A stretch of 64,000 nt of DNA from assembly GCA_028023455.1 (NCBI GenBank), contig JAQFVV010012434.1:8429355-8493354 (forward strand), read 5' to 3'. This DNA comes from Epiperipatus broadwayi. Taxonomy: Eukaryota > Onychophora > Udeonychophora > Euonychophora > Peripatidae. The notes under the pieces were generated by a model. That model made no database searches. It was given only the letters and a program-made list of their open reading frames with translations, and was not told the origin of the DNA. Positions within the stretch are counted from its first letter, which is position 1. Each line of letters opens with the position of its first letter. The translations under genes and the position numbers were made by a program. Below are positions 58,516-64,000 of the stretch, piece after piece.

Positions 58516-59374
58516 ATCAAAATCATTTTTTAAATTTTATTAATGTTTTTACAATATTTTTGAATGACTGTTGCAACTTATTCAATGACTGGTATAATTC
58601 AGATTAAAAATTATTTTTCCTAAATCTTAGCATCAACTAAATGAATACATGGACATTTTCTAAATATATATATTCACATCTTTCACTCAGAAAAATCTTC
58701 TATATATTTATATAGTTCCAAATATGTTTGTGCTATTAACAAGTTAATATTATATCTAAAATTGTTTTAAAACTCAATAAATCCAATTTCATTTACAAAT
58801 TCTTTAGCTAGCTGTCGTAAATAATTTAAATTGAATTATATTTATTATAGTAATAAGAGAAAATATCAAAGATTATTTCAGTAATTAAAAATTTTAACAA
58901 GTAAAAATTAAATCTTAAAGAATCAGAAAATGCTTTTATTTAATTGTATATTTGAGACAAAGAATGTTAAAAATTAACTTCAAATGTAATTTTTATTGCT
59001 ATGGTATTTGTAAAAGATAAATCATTTCAAAGAACATTGTTCGTGTTATAAACTGATTTATAAATTAAACATATTTTTTAAATATGTACTTTATATGTCA
59101 TCACTACAATTTATTTTTAGCATCTCAGCATTTAGTAATATTGTATAAACTATAATGGGCTTTTTACATTATTAAATGGTTTAATTTCCATGATTTACCT
59201 TCTCTTTTTTTCTTTTTATCCCACAGAAATTCTGAAAAAAAAAAGTCAATTTCTAAATAAGGTAAATTCAATATGATTTCTAAGCTACTTTTAATATTGC
59301 AATAAACATTCAAGTATTGTGATGTCGTTTTTATTTAAAATTCCATTTATTTATTTTTTACAATATTGTCTTAG
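58516..59374. other. Intronic or intergenic AT-rich sequence
   Basis: This lies upstream of the copper-protein exon. No earlier exon was confirmed. A splice-site-bounded 35-nt segment at 59227-59261 is out of phase with the exon. Confidence 0.4.
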
Positions 59375-59714
59375 CAATAATCAATCTTATGAGGAAAAAT
59401 TTTTTTATAAAGATTTTAGTAACATCTCTTATAAAATAAATAAAACTTTATATAATGAAACAATTACGCTTGAAGACAATCTTGAATATTATAGAGAAGA
59501 CATGGGTCTCAATGGATTGCATATTTCTTGGCATTCAGTTTATTCTAAAAAAGATTACCCTCCCAGTAAACGCCGTGGAGAATTGTTTTATTACCTTCAT
59601 AATCAGATTGTAAATCGCTATAACTCTGAGAGATTTGCTTTTGGAATGGCTGAAGTTAAACCAATACCTGTTAATCTTAATAATCCCAATAATATTTTTG
59701 ACCAAGTTATTGAG
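59375..59714 (+). CDS. Prophenoloxidase/hemocyanin-family exon (copper A region)
   Basis: This exon encodes about 113 residues of a type-3 copper protein, an oxygen-binding or phenol-oxidising family of arthropods. The conserved landmarks are NLEYYREDMGLN (family NLAYFREDIGxN), LHISWHSVY, RRGELFYYLHNQI and RYNSERF. The three copper-A ligands are kept: the HxxxH pair (codons at 59520 and 59532) and the His of YYLHNQ (59598). The RYNxERF and VKPxxxNLxxP pattern favours prophenoloxidase over chelicerate hemocyanin (RYDxERLSxG). The exon is bounded by a pyrimidine-rich acceptor (TTGTCTTAG|CA) and a donor (GAG|GTGAGT). The ATG at 59319 lies upstream of that acceptor and is probably not used. The copper-B exon and the N-terminal exons were not found in the window, so this is one exon of a larger gene or an isolated partial copy. 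No stop or frameshift is present. Confidence 0.8.
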
Positions 59715-60690
59715 GTGAGTTATTCTTTTGTTTGTCTTGTCTAATTTAAAACCTTTATTCAATTTTAGCTTTTATTGTGTACTTTAAATTTTCACAAATA
59801 CTTCTCATTATGTATATAGTAATAGAAAATCGAAATAATAAATAGATAAAACTATGATAAGCGTTTTAAAAATATTTATTTAAAAAATGGGTTTAATTGA
59901 ACATATATAAATTTTTACTTGAATTCTATCTTTATCTTATTATTTTTCTGCTAGGCACTTATTTAAGAATATATATTTAACCTAAACATTTGCTATCTTT
60001 ATATAAAAAGTATTTTCAAATAATAAACAATCCATAAAATTTGTGCTTTTTTGAATCCTGAAGTTAAATTTTTGAGATTTTAGAATAAAATTTTCTAGAA
60101 AGTCAAAAGTAATCTTAAAAAAAATAAATACTTATAATTATTTGCAAAGTAAAGGAAAAAATATGAAATTATTGGGCATTTTATATTGGATAGAGTAAAG
60201 ATTTTAAAATGTCTATTTTAGTTTTTTTTTTATTATTATTTTATCTATAAACAAATCAGAAGACTTAATATTTCACAGCTAAATTTATTCTTCCAAAAGT
60301 TACAAGTTTAACACAAATACGCAATTTTTTACTAATACAATTATAATTTATTGTAAATCAATTTGCTTGAAGGCTAACAAAAATTACAATAAAATAGATA
60401 AACATTACATTTTAAAAAATTAGAATCTTTTCAGATCTACAAAACAGAATTTTTATTTCTTTTATATTTCTATCAAATTAATAATCCTATATTTATTAAT
60501 TTTTCATTTGATTAGCCAATCAAATTACTTTTTTCTCTCTCTTAATACAATTGTCAAAAGTGGGCATCGATCTGAGAATATCTGATAACAACAAGTACAA
60601 TAATATTAAATTTGATTTAAATTATGCATTTTTTCTTTTATAAACTGATTATTTTAAGTTGCATCAACAAAGTTATCAAGATACAAATAG
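59715..60690. other. Probable intron/intergenic AT-rich sequence
   Basis: This follows the splice donor at 59715. No downstream exon with the family's copper-B histidines was recognised up to the window end. Confidence 0.4.
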
Positions 60691-60699
60691 AGAAATGCA

Positions 60700-60703
60700 T
60701 ATA

Positions 60704-60737
<34 letters not shown>

Positions 60738-60745
60738 TAAGAGAA
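60700..60745. repeat. (GA)n microsatellite
   Basis: A run of GA/GAGAAA units about 45 bp long. Confidence 0.9.
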
Positions 60746-60929
60746 AGAGAATAAATTATTTTATTTTTAATAAAACAAATTTGTCTGTAAAAATATAATA
60801 AAAGACTAACTTTTAGAATGAAGTAAAATTATAAAAAAAGCAAAGTTAATTAAAATTAATTATTTATTACACAATGAAAAGTAAAGAGTATTATTATTCA
60901 ATAGCATATTTCAGTATAATCGTTATTAT

Positions 60930-61330
60930 AATGATAGAATTTAGTCATTTCATTTTTGATTATTCTATTCTCTTTAATCTTAGAATTTAGCCATTTCATT
61001 TTTGATCATTTTACTCTCTTTTTAATCTTAATATTTTTGTGATTTATATACTTTTTTAATAAATTAGATCTCTCCATGATATGACCAAAATGTCACAATA
61101 TTTGATTTGGTCATTTGTAGTTCAAGCCAAAGTTCAAATCTGATCAAAAATTCACTTTTATATATTTGTAGATGTTCCTGAATTTCTCAAAATTTTTCCC
61201 CTCAGTTCAAAACCATTAATACCACAAAAACTTATAGGAAATACCTATAGCTTATTATCTTCACTTATAAAAATATATCTCTGCATCTAAAGATCTTTTT
61301 CAGGTTTTTGATTGCAGCTCATAATTAATT
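60930..61330 (-). pseudogene. Decayed LINE 3' end (weak)
   Basis: The minus strand near 61090-60970 reads, with frame changes, HIMERSNLLKKYINHKNIKI, then KKRVK and KMKWLNSKI. This resembles the C-terminal LINE pattern FGHxMRRxxLEKxxMLGKIEGxRxRGRxRxRWLDxI. A 46-49 bp tandem duplication (60937-60982, 60983-61031) lies in its end. No RT core was readable. Low confidence. Confidence 0.35.
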
Positions 61331-62106
61331 TTAATAACATTGATTCCAGACATATCTTTTTTTATTGCTAAAAAAGGGAAAAACATCATCCAGAAATTGG
61401 ATTTTTTTTATTTATAGTATAGTTTCACCATCTAATAAAATAATAATCTCAAAGAAAAATTAAGATCATTGTAATTACTAGATGTCAAACTTACAAGTTG
61501 ACGGTAGTTGTAGAGAACTTGTCATAACCTCTAAACAATTCATTACTTTTTAAACTTTTTTATTAAGTTATCTGACAAATATAGACAAATGCTTCTTTAT
61601 TTACATAAAAGAAAAAGGAAAATAATATCTTTTAAAAAAACTGCTAAATAATAGAAAATGTGAAAAGCTTTAAAAAAATGGATTTTGTTTAGGGTAGAGA
61701 TTTCTTTACTACATATAGAACTTATTATTAAAAAAAACTGCAGTTGTGTTAAACCAAAAAATAATTATAAGTAAGTTTTCTACATCAAAGAATTTCTAAA
61801 AAGTATTCTTCTTAGTTTTCTAAAAAAAAAAAAAAAAAAAACTTAATTTATCTTAATAAAAGAAAACTTGAGCATCTTAAATTATTTTAGCAACAATAAT
61901 TTTAAAATTTTACTGACAATTTAAATTCAAGAAACATATCTTGGGCAAATAAGAATCTGTATTAAGATAAATGTGTTTGTCAGAAAAGATCTAGAAATAA
62001 ACTTTTTAGTACCTATTAATGAAACTTTTTTCTGCAGAAAAATTATTAATTATTTTTTATATAGACAAAAAACGTTTCAATTAATGCTTACAAAATGATA
62101 AAAATA

Positions 62107-62585
62107 TCTTAACCCAGGGGTCCCCAACCCTATGCCCGTGGGCACCATGGCACCCGCAGACCATTTTATGTGTGCCCGCCGCTATCCGAACACGATAAAA
62201 AATTATTTACCTGATACAAATAAATTTAATTTTTGAATTTTTTTTATGAATTATTGTATTATATTGTAATCAAATTGTAGGGCATACTATACTTTTACAG
62301 CGTAAAAATATAAACGTCAATTATATGTTAAAATTTAATTTTTGAAATAAATATTTTTTTGTACATTATGTGTATTATTAACAATATCCAACTATAATTT
62401 TACATGTGATGTGATGAACTGTGGCTTTTCCGTAAACGAAGTCAAGAATATCTCAGCAATTATGTCCAGATAAAAAATAAATGGTGCTCGCCACCTAGCT
62501 TAAAAAATAAATGGTGCCCGTCACCTGGCCGGTATTATGGAATGTGCTCTTAAGTGCAAAAAGGTTGGGGATCCCTGTCTTAACC
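62107..62585. mobile_element. hAT MITE with intact 8-bp target duplication
   Basis: The element spans 62115-62577 (463 bp). It starts CAGGGGTCCCCAACC and ends GGTTGGGGATCCCTG, its inverse with one mismatch. The 8-bp TCTTAACC is duplicated exactly at 62107-62114 and 62578-62585. Sub-terminal TGCCCGTGGGCACCATGG and an AATGGTGCCCGTCACC/AATGGTGCTCGCCACC doublet lie inside. No transposase is present. Perfect duplication and clean ends indicate a fairly recent insertion. Confidence 0.95.
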
Positions 62586-63074
62586 AATATAAATGACCTG
62601 TATGGTTTGCTGAAAAGGCAGAGTGGCAGATTCTGAAGTTTAAGATTCAAAAATTACCCGAACTCTATCACTTCTGGTGCTCACTATGAACTTCTTATGA
62701 ACTCTAGAATAATGAAGTCATTCAAATATTTTTTTTATCAATACACATAAAACTGAAGATTCCAAAGTTAACAATTTCTAGGAAATGATTATGCTCTACT
62801 AGCTTTCTACTGTCAATAAAACATCTCAAAAAAGCATTGGACATGTGTGGTATCAATATTTATTTGATAACAACATGGTGTGCTGAATTAGTACCTCCAG
62901 GCCATTTTTCTGGTTTATAAAAAATTGTTGCATCAATACTAAAATCTAAATCCTATTACTAAAAATTTCAGACTTATTTATCAGTTTCCTATAAAAATAA
63001 TTGTGGGAAATGTCTAATAAATACATTGTTTAAATATCTACCAATATCTCATATAATGAATTTAAGTCCTGATG

Positions 63075-63447
63075 AATGATACCAGTTTTTTTTTTTTATT
63101 AAGAAAAAAATTAGTGTCTTGTAACTACATTTTGCTGATTAGAATAGTTTTATGTAGAATTTTAAAGCTTTGCAACCAATCTGTGTGGCGTTGTGATCAT
63201 ATTATTCAGTGCAGTAGTCTGAGATGTTGTCTCATCGTCAGATATGGTAATCTGTGCCCATGTGTCCACAAAGAGATGCTCTGGCACAAGGAGGTGATTT
63301 CTGTTTTTCATGTTTATTAGTATTTTTTTAAAAGTTCTCCAAAGATCACTATGCCCTTGTCTGAAGATATGCTGGCACCTGGTGATCCATAAGGCATGTA
63401 GTAGGCATGCCGCTAGCCTTATAGTTGTATATAAATGATACCAGTTT
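63075..63447 (-). mobile_element. 5'-truncated retrocopy with poly(A) and 14-bp TSD
   Basis: AATGATACCAGTTT is duplicated at 63075-63088 and 63434-63447. On the minus strand the insert (63433-63089) ends in a poly(A) run preceded by AATAAAA, the signature of LINE-mediated insertion. A frame is open from the 5' junction to a stop at 63162. Readable parts are LHALWITRCQHIFRQGHSDL and KKILINMKNRNHLLVPEHL, with C-terminal ITTPHRLVAKL. About 75 nt of 3' UTR follow. It may be the 3' end of a LINE ORF2 (the LxALWxxRC word occurs in such ends) or a processed pseudogene. I do not recognise the parent. Confidence 0.8.
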
Positions 63448-63764
63448 AACACATATTTCTGATATTATTGCAAATAATAGAAATCTGTAAATAGACATTT
63501 ATTTTAATATTATTAGTAAACCTTTGAAGAACGGCTCTCTATACTTTATTTTTCAAATTACATTGTGCAAAAGTGTGTTCTTTTATCTTTAACATTTTTT
63601 AAAAAATCCTCATCATTATTGTTAATAAAAAATTAATAACAATAAACTTCTTTTCTCTTTAAAAATATGGTTCCAAATAATCTTTCATATATAAAAAATT
63701 AATAAATTTTTTCACACTTTTTTTTAAACTTTTTTATTTTCATGAATGCATATATAATCCAATA

Positions 63765-63815
63765 CATTATACATGTTTGACATTTCAACTACTTTCTTGT
63801 AGTTATCATCAGGGA
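63765..63815 (-). ncRNA. Hammerhead-like motif (candidate)
   Basis: The minus strand reads CTGATGA (63812-63806), T, AACTAC, AAGAAA, GTAGTT, GAAA (63786-63783), then TGTC. CUGAUGA, a 6-bp stem II and GAAA are the invariant core order of hammerhead ribozymes, which are known in Penelope-like elements. Stem III and the cleavage triplet are not convincing here, so activity is doubtful. It may mark the terminal repeat of a Penelope-like element extending beyond the window. Confidence 0.4.
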
Positions 63816-64000
63816 TCTCCCCCATTCTTTATTTTTTTTAAACCATTTTTTTATTACATCTAATATAAATATATGAAACCATTACAAAATGGTTTCATAC
63901 ATTTAGAAGGGTACTTGAGTATTAACTAAGCTATGACGTACTACACCTGGAGGCATACTACTCTTAATCTTACAATTTTTAAGATAACGTCTCCTAGTGA
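63816..64000. other. Window end, no gene recognised
   Basis: A small inverted repeat, ATGAAACCATTACAAAATGGTTTCAT, lies at about 63874-63899. Nothing else was recognised. Confidence 0.4.

Noticed and set aside
59227-59261. A 35-nt candidate exon with CCACAG acceptor and GGTAAAT donor before the copper-protein exon
   Set aside because: The only frame open through it ends out of phase with the exon at 59375.

Overview
The window is very AT-rich, repeat-dense nuclear DNA from a multicellular animal. I found no operons, bacterial genes, rRNA genes or CRISPR array. One exon (59375-59714) encodes the first copper-binding region of an arthropod-type prophenoloxidase/hemocyanin. Together with Penelope-like, RTE-like, hAT and LTR elements, this points to an arthropod. 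I cannot name the group; the exon reads closer to prophenoloxidase than to chelicerate hemocyanin. Nearly everything else is mobile DNA at different stages of decay.

Layout. 1-15.8 kb: a degraded hAT transposase (minus, about 3.06-5.05 kb), a 300-bp triplet microsatellite, two decayed LINE reverse transcriptases of similar type (minus about 6.14-7.13 kb; plus about 12.88-14.14 kb), a tRNA-like SINE scrap and a tandem pair of foldback repeats. 15.8-20.2 kb: LTR element 3 (minus), whose interior is mostly a degenerate tandem repeat. 22-27.5 kb: a Penelope-like element (minus) split by an RTE-type LINE (plus), followed by an inverted second Penelope fragment. 27.5-28.5 kb: a 500-bp foldback repeat and a perfect 97-bp-arm hairpin. 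28.96-37.82 kb: LTR element 1 (minus), inserted into an older interspersed repeat. 40.84-48.43 kb: LTR element 2 (plus). 52.6-58 kb: a coiled-coil ORF relic, one clear and one weaker Penelope-like RT relic (minus), and a palindromic repeat. 59.3-59.7 kb: the copper-protein exon. 62.1-63.8 kb: an intact hAT MITE with an 8-bp target duplication, a 5'-truncated poly(A) retrocopy with a 14-bp target duplication, and a hammerhead-like motif.

The most notable pattern is that the three LTR elements look like one superfamily. Each has TG...CA repeats (about 1.0, 3.0 and 2.6 kb) and a 2.4-2.8 kb interior with no recognisable protease, RT, RNase H or integrase. Each LTR begins with a 34-36 nt TGAA...TTCA hairpin. 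Each has a tRNA-Lys-like primer-binding candidate 13-25 nt inside the 5' LTR, a shared CTGGCGCC leader box, and a T-rich tract instead of a normal polypurine tract before the 3' LTR. Target duplications are 4 bp. Elements 1 and 2 carry one long charged, Gag-like ORF in the orientation predicted by the primer site. They look non-autonomous, with enzymes presumably supplied by another element. Coordinates of decayed elements are approximate because I read them by hand-translating frameshifted sequence.
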